7,476 bases of DNA from Treponema sp. (GTDB lineage Bacteria > Spirochaetota > Spirochaetia > Treponematales > Treponemataceae), in assembly GCA_016282455.1 (NCBI GenBank), contig JAEEKM010000061.1:1-7476 (forward strand), given 5' to 3'. This document shows positions 1 to 5,500 of the stretch, piece by piece. Position 1 is the stretch's first letter; the number at the start of each line of letters is the position of its first letter. Made by a program: the position numbers and the translations under genes. The notes below the pieces were generated by a model that saw only the letters and a program-made list of their open reading frames with translations, was not told the DNA's origin and did no database searches.

Positions 1-74
1 ACGAAGACAATCCTTCCGTTCGCGGAATGGTTGCTGCTGTGTCTCACTTAGTTAAATGCGAGGAGATTGACTAA
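1..74 (+). CDS. rpmD: Large ribosomal subunit protein uL30, C-terminal end (5' truncated by window)
   Basis: Reading from base 3 gives 23 residues ending SHLVKCEEID and then TAA at 72-74. The segment RGMVAAVSHLVKCEE matches the end of uL30, where a RGM..VSHLV pattern closes the small alpha/beta fold. uL30 is a nonessential-size protein of the 50S subunit that binds 23S rRNA. Its position just before rplO is the standard spc-operon order and supports the call. The last base of its stop codon is the first base of the rplO start (TAATG), and the codons for C-E-E contain the rplO Shine-Dalgarno AGGAG at 61-65, so the two are probably translationally coupled. The N-terminal part lies outside the window. 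Confidence 0.88.
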   Translation, partial: EDNPSVRGMVAAVSHLVKCEEID

Positions 75-541
75 TGTCAGAATACGAATTGCACGCACCC
101 GAAGGTGCAAACAAGAAACCCAAGCGCGTTGGCCGTGGTTCTTCATCAGGACTCGGTTCAACTGCCGGTAAGGGAAATAAGGGTCAGCAGTCACGCTCAG
201 GCAGTGCACAGCCATACGTAGGATTTGAAGGTGGACAGATGCCTCTGTACCGCCGTCTTGCCCGCCGTGGTTTCTCTAACGCTGCCTTCAAGACAGAGTA
301 TGAAATCGTTAACCTTTGCGACATTGAGCGCAAGTTTAATGACGGAGAAACTGTTGACCGCAAGTCACTTGTGGAAAAGAAACTTATCCGCAAGGCTGCC
401 GCCAATATCAAGGTTCTCGGAGACGGAGAGCTTTCAAAGAAGCTTACTGTTGATGTAGATAAGGTTTCTGCTTCTGCAAAAGAGAAGATTGAGAAGGCTG
501 GCGGATCAGTTAAGGTTCGTGAAGCAAAAGAAAGTAAGTAA
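74..541 (+). CDS. rplO: Large ribosomal subunit protein uL15
   Basis: This 155-residue protein is uL15, a late-assembling 50S protein whose long basic N-terminal extension threads into 23S rRNA. The Gly/Ser/Lys/Arg-rich N-terminus (GRGSSSGLGSTAGKG from about residue 20, then GFEGGQMPLYRRLARRGF at 50-67) is diagnostic. The folded C-terminal domain carries IKVLGDGEL at 112-120 and ends with the typical GGSVKV strand. The length is slightly above the usual 144-150, from a short Lys/Glu tail. The ATG start is fixed by AGGAG eight bases upstream and by the one-base overlap with the rpmD stop. Next comes secY, the usual order. Nothing is missing or unusual in the protein. Confidence 0.98.
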   Translation: MSEYELHAPEGANKKPKRVGRGSSSGLGSTAGKGNKGQQSRSGSAQPYVGFEGGQMPLYRRLARRGFSNAAFKTEYEIVNLCDIERKFNDGETVDRKSLVEKKLIRKAAANIKVLGDGELSKKLTVDVDKVSASAKEKIEKAGGSVKVREAKESK

Positions 542-557
542 GGCGCGGAGTATCTAG

Positions 558-1898
558 ATGGCAAACAATCCAATTGTAAATATGTTCAAGGTGAGGGAAC
601 TTCGCGTAAAGATGCTCTTTACCTTGCTTATTCTCGCTGTGTTCCGTCTGGGCTCAGTGCTTACTATCCCCGGAATCAACGCAACCTTGCTCCTGCAATA
701 CTTTGATACTCTTGCCAGTGGCGCGGAAAGTGCGTTTGCCAGTTATATGGACTTCTTCGCCGGCGGTGCATTCGAGAGATTCTCTGTGTTCATGCTGGGT
801 GTTATGCCCTACATCTCAACACAGATTATCCTCCAGCTTGCACTGGTGATTTTCCCGTCGCTCAAGAGAATTGCCCAGGAAGAGGGTGGTCAGCAGCGTG
901 TACAGGCATGGACCCGTGTAGGCACAATCATTGTGTGTCTTATCCAGTCTGCTGCCATTACAGTTTATGCTGATTCCATTAACCAGGCAGTTCCCGGAGC
1001 AATCATCTTTGATAATAAGGTGTTCTTTAATGTACTGGCAATCCTCACCGTTACTACCGGTTCAATGATTACTGTGTGGCTCGGTGACCAGATTACTGCC
1101 CGTGGAATTGGAAACGGAATTTCAATGCTGATTTTTGCAGGTATTGTGGCTCGTATGCCAAGCGCAATTTACGACCTTATTAGGGAAGTAAGAAGCGACT
1201 CAAGCGAAATCAACATGGTATTCGTGATTGTGGCTTTCCTTATGTATCTTGTAATTATCGGCCTTGTGGTTTACGAACAGTCCGGTGTACGCAAGATTCC
1301 TGTTAACTACGCAAAACGCGTGGTTGGACGCCGCATGATCGGTGGTCAGAACACCTACATCCCATTTAAAATCAATCCGTCAGGAGTTATCCCTATCATC
1401 TTTGCTTCTGCTTTCCTGACATTCCCGCTTCAGATTGCAAACAGCCTTGCCGGAAGAGCTACCTGGCTCATGAAAGTAAGCGCAGTCTTGAATCCTTTGG
1501 GAGTTTGGTATAATATTATCGAAGTCTTGCTGATTATCTTCTTTGCATACTTCTACACTCAGGTAACCCTGAACCCCACAGAAATCGCAAAGAACATCCG
1601 TGAAAACGGCGGTTCCATTCCAGGAATCCGTACCGACAAGACAGAGGAATATCTTCAGAGGGTTTTAAACCGTCTGATTCTGCCCGGATCACTGTATCTT
1701 GCACTGATTGCCATCATCCCTACAGTCGTGCAGATTCTGTTCAAGTTCCCCGCGTCTATCTCCATGCTGATGGGTGGCACCTCGCTCCTCATCCTCGTGG
1801 GTGTGGATCTTGACACAATGGCTCAGGTAGAAGCCCTTCTCAAGATGCATCATCATGATGGTTTCACAAAGAAGGGGCTCAAATCAAGAAATCTGTAG
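558..1898 (+). CDS. secY: Protein translocase channel subunit SecY
   Basis: SecY forms the inner-membrane channel, with SecE and SecG, through which SecA or the ribosome delivers unfolded proteins. The 446 residues fit the family. About ten hydrophobic segments are visible, near 18-37, 76-96, 116-136, 153-173, 183-203, 218-238, 272-290, 314-335, 372-392 and 404-420. The plug and TM2 region reads FAGGAFERFSVFMLGVMPYI. The conserved QEEGGQQRVQAWTR loop, GDQITARGIGNGISMLIF in TM4-5, the cytoplasmic VNYAKR loop and the SecA/ribosome-binding loop ENGGSIPGIR with TEEYL are all present. The C-terminus, with a triple His (MHHHDGF), is basic. The start is set by GGAG at 547-550, seven bases before ATG. 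The stop is TAG, and a hairpin overlaps it. Unlike many bacteria, adk, map and infA do not follow. Confidence 0.98.
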   Translation: MANNPIVNMFKVRELRVKMLFTLLILAVFRLGSVLTIPGINATLLLQYFDTLASGAESAFASYMDFFAGGAFERFSVFMLGVMPYISTQIILQLALVIFPSLKRIAQEEGGQQRVQAWTRVGTIIVCLIQSAAITVYADSINQAVPGAIIFDNKVFFNVLAILTVTTGSMITVWLGDQITARGIGNGISMLIFAGIVARMPSAIYDLIREVRSDSSEINMVFVIVAFLMYLVIIGLVVYEQSGVRKIPVNYAKRVVGRRMIGGQNTYIPFKINPSGVIPIIFASAFLTFPLQIANSLAGRATWLMKVSAVLNPLGVWYNIIEVLLIIFFAYFYTQVTLNPTEIAKNIRENGGSIPGIRTDKTEEYLQRVLNRLILPGSLYLALIAIIPTVVQILFKFPASISMLMGGTSLLILVGVDLDTMAQVEALLKMHHHDGFTKKGLKSRNL

Positions 1899-1918
1899 AA
1901 AATCTTGTAATTTTCTGC
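1895..1918 (+). other. AU-rich hairpin over the secY stop codon
   Basis: Bases 1895-1903 (GTAGAAAAT) can pair with 1910-1918 (ATTTTCTGC) around a six-base loop. That gives nine pairs, one of them a U-G wobble. The 5' arm includes the secY TAG. It is mostly A-U pairs and no clean T-run follows, so it is not a convincing intrinsic terminator. It could be a partial terminator, an mRNA end or processing structure, or chance in an AT-rich stretch. Confidence 0.4.
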
Positions 1919-1931
1919 TGAATTTTGCGAT

Positions 1932-1967
1932 TTGCACTAGATTTAATTTGGGAAAATATGCTATACT
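1932..1967 (+). promoter_or_regulatory. Candidate sigma-70-type promoter with extended -10, upstream of rpmJ
   Basis: TATACT at 1962-1967 is preceded by TG one base upstream (TGCTATACT, 1959-1967), a good extended -10 element. The -35 is weak: TTGCAC at 1932-1937 is 24 bases away, too far for TATACT, though 19 from an overlapping TATGCT at 1957-1962. Extended -10 promoters can work without a good -35. Transcription would start near 1974, about 107 bases before rpmJ. This would let the rpmJ-rpsM-rpsK-rpsD-rpoA-rplQ segment be transcribed independently of the spc genes. The call is inferred from sequence only. Confidence 0.45.
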
Positions 1968-1969
1968 AC

Positions 1970-1996
1970 CGCACTTGCTCATTACGGGCAGGTGCG
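1970..1996 (+). promoter_or_regulatory. Nine-base-pair inverted repeat in the rpmJ leader
   Basis: CGCACTTGC (1970-1978) pairs along its full length with GCAGGTGCG (1988-1996), with one T-G wobble and a nine-base spacer. No T-run follows, so it is not an intrinsic terminator. It lies immediately after the candidate -10, so it could be an RNA hairpin in read-through transcripts from secY or a DNA operator around the start site. A transcript starting near 1974 would lack part of the 5' arm, so the two uses differ. The inverted repeat itself is directly visible; its role is inference. Confidence 0.5.
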
Positions 1997-2002
1997 CGTT
2001 GT

Positions 2003-2033
2003 GCTTTGCTGACTGTAGCTTAAAGCAAGCTGC
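2003..2033 (+). promoter_or_regulatory. Alternative overlapping stems in the rpmJ leader
   Basis: GCTTTGCT (2003-2010) can pair with AGCAAGC (2024-2030) with one bulged T. The competing stem pairs GTAGCTT (2015-2021) with AAGCTGC (2027-2033) around loop AAAGC. The two structures share bases and cannot form together, the kind of arrangement used by switch-like r-protein leaders. In E. coli, S4 represses the alpha operon by binding a pseudoknot before rpsM; here the noncoding leader precedes rpmJ instead. No homology to that pseudoknot is claimed. Confidence 0.3.
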
Positions 2034-2080
2034 CATGGTCGGTGGAGTAAAATAGTGTACATTTTTCCAGGGGGACTTTT

Positions 2081-2194
2081 ATGAAAGTACGAACCAGCGT
2101 AAAGCCCATTTGCGACAAGTGTAAGGTTATCAAGAGAAACGGAATCATCCGCATTATCTGCGAGAACCCCAAACATAAGCAGAGACAGGGTTAA
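2081..2194 (+). CDS. rpmJ: Large ribosomal subunit protein bL36, zinc-binding form
   Basis: This 37-residue gene encodes bL36, the smallest 50S protein, which binds 23S rRNA near the stalk base and helps late assembly. The start MKVRTSVKPICDKCK and the C-terminal CENPKHKQRQG match the family closely. Cys11, Cys14, Cys27 and His32 form the C3H zinc site, so this is the zinc-containing form, not the zinc-free paralogue made under zinc limitation. The length is exactly typical. A strong Shine-Dalgarno AGGGGGA (2069-2075) sits five bases before ATG. Its stop TAA (2192-2194) overlaps the rpsM Shine-Dalgarno AAGGAG. It is the first gene after the 182-base gap that follows secY. Confidence 0.97.
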   Translation: MKVRTSVKPICDKCKVIKRNGIIRIICENPKHKQRQG

Positions 2195-2204
2195 GGAGTA
2201 ACAG

Positions 2205-2573
2205 ATGGCACGTATTGCGGGAGTTGACCTCCCAAACAAGCACGTCAACATTGCGTTGACCTATATCTATGGTATTGGTCGTTCATCTGCAAACAAGATT
2301 TGCGAAGCTACAAAGATTGATCCACACACACTGATTAACAGTCTGTCTGAGGATGATCTCACAAAACTCCGCAAAGAGATCGATGAGAACTACAAAACAG
2401 AGGGCCGCCTTCGTTCAGAGATTGGTCTGAATATCAAGCGTCTTATGGACATCGGCAGCTATCGTGGCCTGCGTCACCGCAAGGGACTTCCCGTTCGTGG
2501 TCAGCGCACCCGCACTAATTCTCGCACACGCAAGGGTAAGAAGAAGACCGTTGCTAACAAGAAGAAGGCATAA
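2205..2573 (+). CDS. rpsM: Small ribosomal subunit protein uS13
   Basis: The 122-residue protein is uS13, which sits in the head of the 30S subunit, contacts 16S rRNA, bridges to the 50S and touches the P-site tRNA. The N-terminus MARIAGVDLPNKH and the helix-turn segment YIYGIG (20-25) are standard. The highly basic block GSYRGLRHRKGLPVRGQRTR spans about 84-103 and leads into a lysine-rich tail (KGKKKTVANKKKA) that reaches toward the tRNA. The length is normal. ATG is preceded by AAGGAG (2193-2198) at six bases, embedded in the rpmJ stop region, which suggests coupled translation with bL36. It is the classical first gene of the alpha operon. Confidence 0.98.
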   Translation: MARIAGVDLPNKHVNIALTYIYGIGRSSANKICEATKIDPHTLINSLSEDDLTKLRKEIDENYKTEGRLRSEIGLNIKRLMDIGSYRGLRHRKGLPVRGQRTRTNSRTRKGKKKTVANKKKA

Positions 2574-2591
2574 GGCGTAGGAGCGTAAGTA

Positions 2592-2972
2592 ATGGCAACC
2601 AGAACGAAAAAGAAAGAGAAAAAGAGTGTCTACGAAGGAAACGTCTATATTCAGGCTACCTTCAACAACACAATTGTGACTATTACAGACCTCCGCGGAA
2701 ATGCAATCTCCTGGGCTTCCTCAGGTGGACTTGGATTCCGTGGTGCAAAAAAGTCAACTCCTTTTGCCGCTCAGTCAGTGGCAGAAACAGCCGTGCAGCG
2801 CGCTGCCAGTTATGGTCTGCGTGAGGTTCACGTATTTGTAAAGGGACCTGGAATTGGTCGTGAAAACGCCATTCGTGTCCTTGGAACCCTGGGGCTCAAA
2901 GTTAAGTCAATTTCTGACGTAACACCCATCCCACACAACGGATGCCGCCCCCGCAAAACACGCCGCATGTAA
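2592..2972 (+). CDS. rpsK: Small ribosomal subunit protein uS11
   Basis: uS11 lies on the 30S platform and helps shape the mRNA exit/E-site region. The 126 residues include an N-terminal lysine patch (TKKKEKKSVYEG), the core ATFNNTIVTITD and SGGLGFRGAKKSTPFAAQ, and the C-terminal signature DVTPIPHNGCRPRKTRR. The Asn116-Gly117 pair corresponds to the site converted to isoaspartate in E. coli S11 (family knowledge; modification here is not shown). ATG follows AGGAG (2579-2583) by eight bases. The 13 bases AGGAGCGTAAGTA at 2579-2591 occur again before the zinc-ribbon gene at 5107-5119. The gap from rpsM is 18 bases. Confidence 0.98.
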   Translation: MATRTKKKEKKSVYEGNVYIQATFNNTIVTITDLRGNAISWASSGGLGFRGAKKSTPFAAQSVAETAVQRAASYGLREVHVFVKGPGIGRENAIRVLGTLGLKVKSISDVTPIPHNGCRPRKTRRM

Positions 2973-2987
2973 GGAGAGTGAAGGAAT

Positions 2988-3623
2988 ATGGCTAGATATA
3001 CAGGACCTGTTTGCCGTCTGTGTAGAGCAGAAGGTAAGAAATTATTCCTCAAGGGTGACCGTTGCAAAAGCGACAAGTGCCCTATCAACAAAAAACGCGC
3101 TGCTCCTGGTAAAGACCCCAAAGGTCGCGTAGGAAAGCGTTCTGAGTACGGACTCCAGCTCCGCGAAAAGCAGAAGATTAAGCGTATGTATGGAATGCAG
3201 GAAAAGCAGTTCCACATTGCTTTTGAAGATGCTCTCCGCATGAATGGTGTTACTGGTGACAACCTTGTCCGTATTCTTGAGAGCCGCCTTGACAATGTTG
3301 TGTTCAGAATGCACTTTGCAGTTTGCCGCAACCAGGCTCGTCAGATTGTGACCCACCGCCATGTAATGGTAAATGGTCGCATTGTTGACATTCCAAGTTA
3401 TCGTGTTAAGCCAGGTGATGTGATTGAGGTTAAGGAGCGCAGCAAGAAGCTTGCTGTTATCCAGGAAGGACTTAAAGAAAATACTAAGTCTGGAACTTAT
3501 CCTTGGATCACACTGGATGAAGATGCCGTTAAGGGAACATTCGTTCAGTACCCGCGCCGTGAGGAAGTGACCGACCTCGCTGATGTGAAAGAGCAGCTCG
3601 TGGTTGAGCTCTATTCTAAATAA
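2988..3623 (+). CDS. rpsD: Small ribosomal subunit protein uS4, zinc-knuckle form
   Basis: uS4 is a primary 16S rRNA binding protein that nucleates assembly of the 30S body and guards the mRNA entry tunnel. The 211 residues begin MARYTGPVCRLCRAEG. Cys9, Cys12, Cys26 and Cys31 form the N-terminal zinc knuckle, so this is the zinc-binding version. The middle carries the conserved EKQKIKRMYGMQEKQF region. The S4 RNA-binding domain spans roughly 94-158 (LESRLDNVVFRMHFA, RQIVTHRHVMVNG, PGDVIEV). The Shine-Dalgarno is ambiguous: AAGGAG at 2971-2976 is 11 bases away and AAGGA at 2981-2985 only two. The MARYTGP start is nevertheless the family start. In E. coli, S4 represses the alpha operon, so this gene may encode the local autoregulator. 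Confidence 0.97.
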   Translation: MARYTGPVCRLCRAEGKKLFLKGDRCKSDKCPINKKRAAPGKDPKGRVGKRSEYGLQLREKQKIKRMYGMQEKQFHIAFEDALRMNGVTGDNLVRILESRLDNVVFRMHFAVCRNQARQIVTHRHVMVNGRIVDIPSYRVKPGDVIEVKERSKKLAVIQEGLKENTKSGTYPWITLDEDAVKGTFVQYPRREEVTDLADVKEQLVVELYSK

Positions 3624-3635
3624 TAAGGAGTTCAG

Positions 3636-4685
3636 ATGGCTCGCAAAAATCTGCTTAAAGGGTTTAAAAAACCGAAGGGCATTACATTTGAGCATCTTGA
3701 AACGAATCCGAACTACGGTAAGTTTACCGCATATCCTTTTGAACCGGGATTCGGTACCACAGTGGGAAATACACTCCGCCGTGTACTGCTTTCTTCAATT
3801 CAGGGCTATGCGATTTCTTCCGTGCGGATCACTTCATATGATGCCGACGGTGTTCCACATGTAATTTCCAGTGAGTTCGAGACAATCCCGAACATCTCCG
3901 AGGATACTCTGGAAGTCTTGAACAGCTTGAAACAGATTCGTTTGCGCCTGCCGCAGGACGGTGAGCAGAGCACGTTGCTCTTTGAATTCCAGGGACCAGG
4001 AACCGTGAAAAGTGATGACTTTGCACGCGATGGTCAGCTTGAAGTTATGACGAAGGGTCTTGACATCTTCACCATGATGGATGGCGCTCATCTGGACATT
4101 GAAATCCAGGTGGACTTGGGTCGGGGCTACGTTCCTGCCGAAGTAAATGAGAAGTACATTGAGGTGGTTGGTACCATCCCCATGGACTGTATCTTTTCTC
4201 CCATCAAAAAGGTCAAATATTCAATTGAACCTTGCCGCGTAGGTCAGCGCAACGACTACGATAAACTGATTCTTGAGATTACAACCGACGGTTCTATTCA
4301 GCCGGAGAATGCACTTGCAGAAGCTGCAAAGATTGCTAAAGACTATTTTGCTATTTTTGTTAACTTTGACGAAAGTGCATATTCTTTCGGAGATGAACTT
4401 GAGGAGAGTGATGAAGCTGCCCAGAGAATCCTTAACATTTCTGTTGAGGAACTGGATCTTTCAGTACGCTCATCTAACTGTCTTAAGAATGCGAACATCA
4501 AGACAATTGGTGAATTAACCAGAAAGACGGAAGAGGACATTACAAAGACACGTAACTTTGGTAAGAAGAGCCTTGAAGAAATCAAAGCTAAACTTGCCGA
4601 GCATGGTCTTCAGTTGGGAATGACTGATTACAGCCATCTCAAGGATGTTGACTTTCACAAGAAGAATAAGGACGAGAACGAATGA
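3636..4685 (+). CDS. rpoA: DNA-directed RNA polymerase subunit alpha
   Basis: Alpha dimerises to seed assembly of RNA polymerase, and its C-terminal domain contacts upstream promoter DNA and activators. The 349 residues are slightly longer than the E. coli protein (329). The N-terminal domain has PFEPGFGTTVGNTLRRVLLSS at about 34-54, the dimer and beta-contact core. The AHLDIEIQVDLGRGYVPAE region (151-169) and VGQRNDYDKLILEI follow. After an acidic linker near 250-262, the CTD contains LSVRSSNCLKNANIKTIGEL. Arg278, Asn281 and Cys282 align with E. coli Arg265, Asn268 and Cys269, and NFGKKSLEEIK (307-317) matches the second DNA-contact motif, so UP-element binding should be retained. AAGGAG (3625-3630) lies five bases upstream. 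The stop overlaps the rplQ start as ATGA. Confidence 0.99.
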   Translation: MARKNLLKGFKKPKGITFEHLETNPNYGKFTAYPFEPGFGTTVGNTLRRVLLSSIQGYAISSVRITSYDADGVPHVISSEFETIPNISEDTLEVLNSLKQIRLRLPQDGEQSTLLFEFQGPGTVKSDDFARDGQLEVMTKGLDIFTMMDGAHLDIEIQVDLGRGYVPAEVNEKYIEVVGTIPMDCIFSPIKKVKYSIEPCRVGQRNDYDKLILEITTDGSIQPENALAEAAKIAKDYFAIFVNFDESAYSFGDELEESDEAAQRILNISVEELDLSVRSSNCLKNANIKTIGELTRKTEEDITKTRNFGKKSLEEIKAKLAEHGLQLGMTDYSHLKDVDFHKKNKDENE

Positions 4686-5104
4686 ACCACAAGAATGGAT
4701 TTAATCCGCTTTCACGTACCTCAGCCCACCGCCGTGCCATGTCACGCAACATGGTGACTTCTCTGTTCCGCTACGAACGGATTACCACCACCCAGTCAAA
4801 GGCTAAGGAAGTACGCAAGGCTGCAGAGAAGCTTATCACCCGTGCAAAGGTGGACACCGTACATAACCGCCGCACCGCTGCGAAGTTTATTAGTGATGAA
4901 AAGATTCTTAACAAGCTTTTCACTGAGATTGGTCCCCGTATGAAGGAGCGCAATGGTGGTTACACCCGCATCCTTAAAATGGGATTCCGCCAGGGAGATG
5001 CCGCTGATGTGGTAATCCTTGAACTGGTTGACTACAAACTTCCTGAAGCAGAAGCCGAGGAAGATAAAAAGTCTGCCAAAAAAGCCGCTAAAAAGGCTGA
5101 GTAG
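4682..5104 (+). CDS. rplQ: Large ribosomal subunit protein bL17
   Basis: bL17 is a 50S protein near the peptide exit tunnel rim. The N-terminal part contains LSRTSAHRRAMSRNMVTSL followed by FRYERITTTQSKAKEVRKAAEKL, and the signature NGGYTRILKMGFRQGDAADV spans about 91-110, ending with a VILELV strand. The 140 residues exceed the usual 115-130 because of a Glu/Lys/Ala tail (about 121-140). ATG overlaps the rpoA TGA (ATGA), with AAGGA (4668-4672) nine bases upstream, so translation is probably coupled to rpoA. A closely spaced gene follows after 14 bases, so bL17 is not the last gene of this operon. Confidence 0.98.
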   Translation: MNHKNGFNPLSRTSAHRRAMSRNMVTSLFRYERITTTQSKAKEVRKAAEKLITRAKVDTVHNRRTAAKFISDEKILNKLFTEIGPRMKERNGGYTRILKMGFRQGDAADVVILELVDYKLPEAEAEEDKKSAKKAAKKAE

Positions 5105-5118
5105 GAAGGAGCGTAAGT

Positions 5119-5352
5119 ATGTCTAAATCACATCGTGGAGCTGGAATCCGCAAAGAACCCAACCGCACACGTGGAAAGTGTCCTGTTTGCGGTGCTACCC
5201 AGGTGAAGCTCCTGTACGAGCAGGATGTTAATGGAACAAAGGTAAAGGTTTGCAAGGTATGCAAGGCACACCAGAAGAATCTTGCCCGCGTTGCAGCAAA
5301 AGAGGCTAAAAAGGCCGCTCCTGCACCAGCCGCTGAAGAAGCACAGGCATAA
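5119..5352 (+). CDS. Small basic zinc-ribbon protein of unknown function, last gene of the alpha operon
   Basis: I do not recognise a named family. The 77 residues have three parts: a basic leader (SKSHRGAGIRKEPNRTRGK, residues 2-20); a compact core with Cys21-x2-Cys24 (CPVC) and Cys45-x2-Cys48 (CKVC), 20 residues between the pairs, a classic treble-clef or zinc-ribbon spacing; and a Lys/Ala/Pro/Glu tail from about 56. There is no membrane segment or signal peptide, so it is cytosolic. ATG is seven bases after AAGGAG (5106-5111), and the gene starts 14 bases after rplQ and precedes the operon terminator, so it is co-transcribed with rpoA and ribosomal genes. Size, charge, zinc site and location suggest a ribosome- or RNA-polymerase-associated protein, possibly lineage-specific. 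It resembles bL32 or bL33 in style but aligns with neither by eye. That it is a gene is near certain; the function is inference. Confidence 0.9.
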   Translation: MSKSHRGAGIRKEPNRTRGKCPVCGATQVKLLYEQDVNGTKVKVCKVCKAHQKNLARVAAKEAKKAAPAPAAEEAQA

Positions 5353-5355
5353 TTT

Positions 5356-5389
5356 GCTTTTAGCAGGTTAAGCTTTTTTCTTAAGCACC
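5356..5389 (+). terminator. Weak first hairpin ahead of the main terminator
   Basis: GCTT (5356-5359) can pair with AAGC (5370-5373) just before six Ts (5374-5379). Alternatively, TTAAG (5368-5372) pairs with CTTAA (5380-5384) with that T-run as the loop. Either stem is short and AU-rich. At most it assists the strong terminator directly downstream. Confidence 0.25.
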
Positions 5390-5423
5390 AGCCGCTCCCA
5401 TATAAACGGGGGCGGTTTTTTTT
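5390..5423 (+). terminator. Intrinsic terminator of the spc-alpha ribosomal operon
   Basis: CCGCTCCC (5392-5399) pairs with GGGGGCGG (5408-5415) over eight pairs, with one U-G, around an eight-base loop ATATAAAC. Flanking A-U and G-U pairs can lengthen the stem by two. Eight Ts (5416-5423) follow at once. This is a textbook rho-independent terminator, 38 bases after the stop of the zinc-ribbon gene. It closes the operon and separates it from the envelope genes downstream. Confidence 0.95.
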
Positions 5424-5500
5424 ATGTCTGTGAACAAATTACAAAAAGACTCTGGTAAGCGTTCCGCAGCTTCGCACGAGAACCTCAACCATCAGGCCCT

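Noticed and set aside
1895..1918. Intrinsic terminator directly after secY
   Set aside because: The stem is nearly all A-U and is not followed by a T-run; kept only as a hairpin of unknown role.
1855..2055. 66-residue open frame covering the secY end and part of the leader
   Set aside because: It overlaps the certain secY C-terminus in another frame, has no Shine-Dalgarno and gives a Cys-rich composition typical of noncoding sequence.
2828..3331. 167-residue open frame on the - strand across the rpsK-rpsD junction
   Set aside because: It spans two certain genes on the opposite strand and has no recognisable domain.
3042..3695. 217-residue open frame on the - strand across rpsD
   Set aside because: It lies antisense to a certain ribosomal gene and owes its length to that gene's codon pattern. 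The translation shows no family features.
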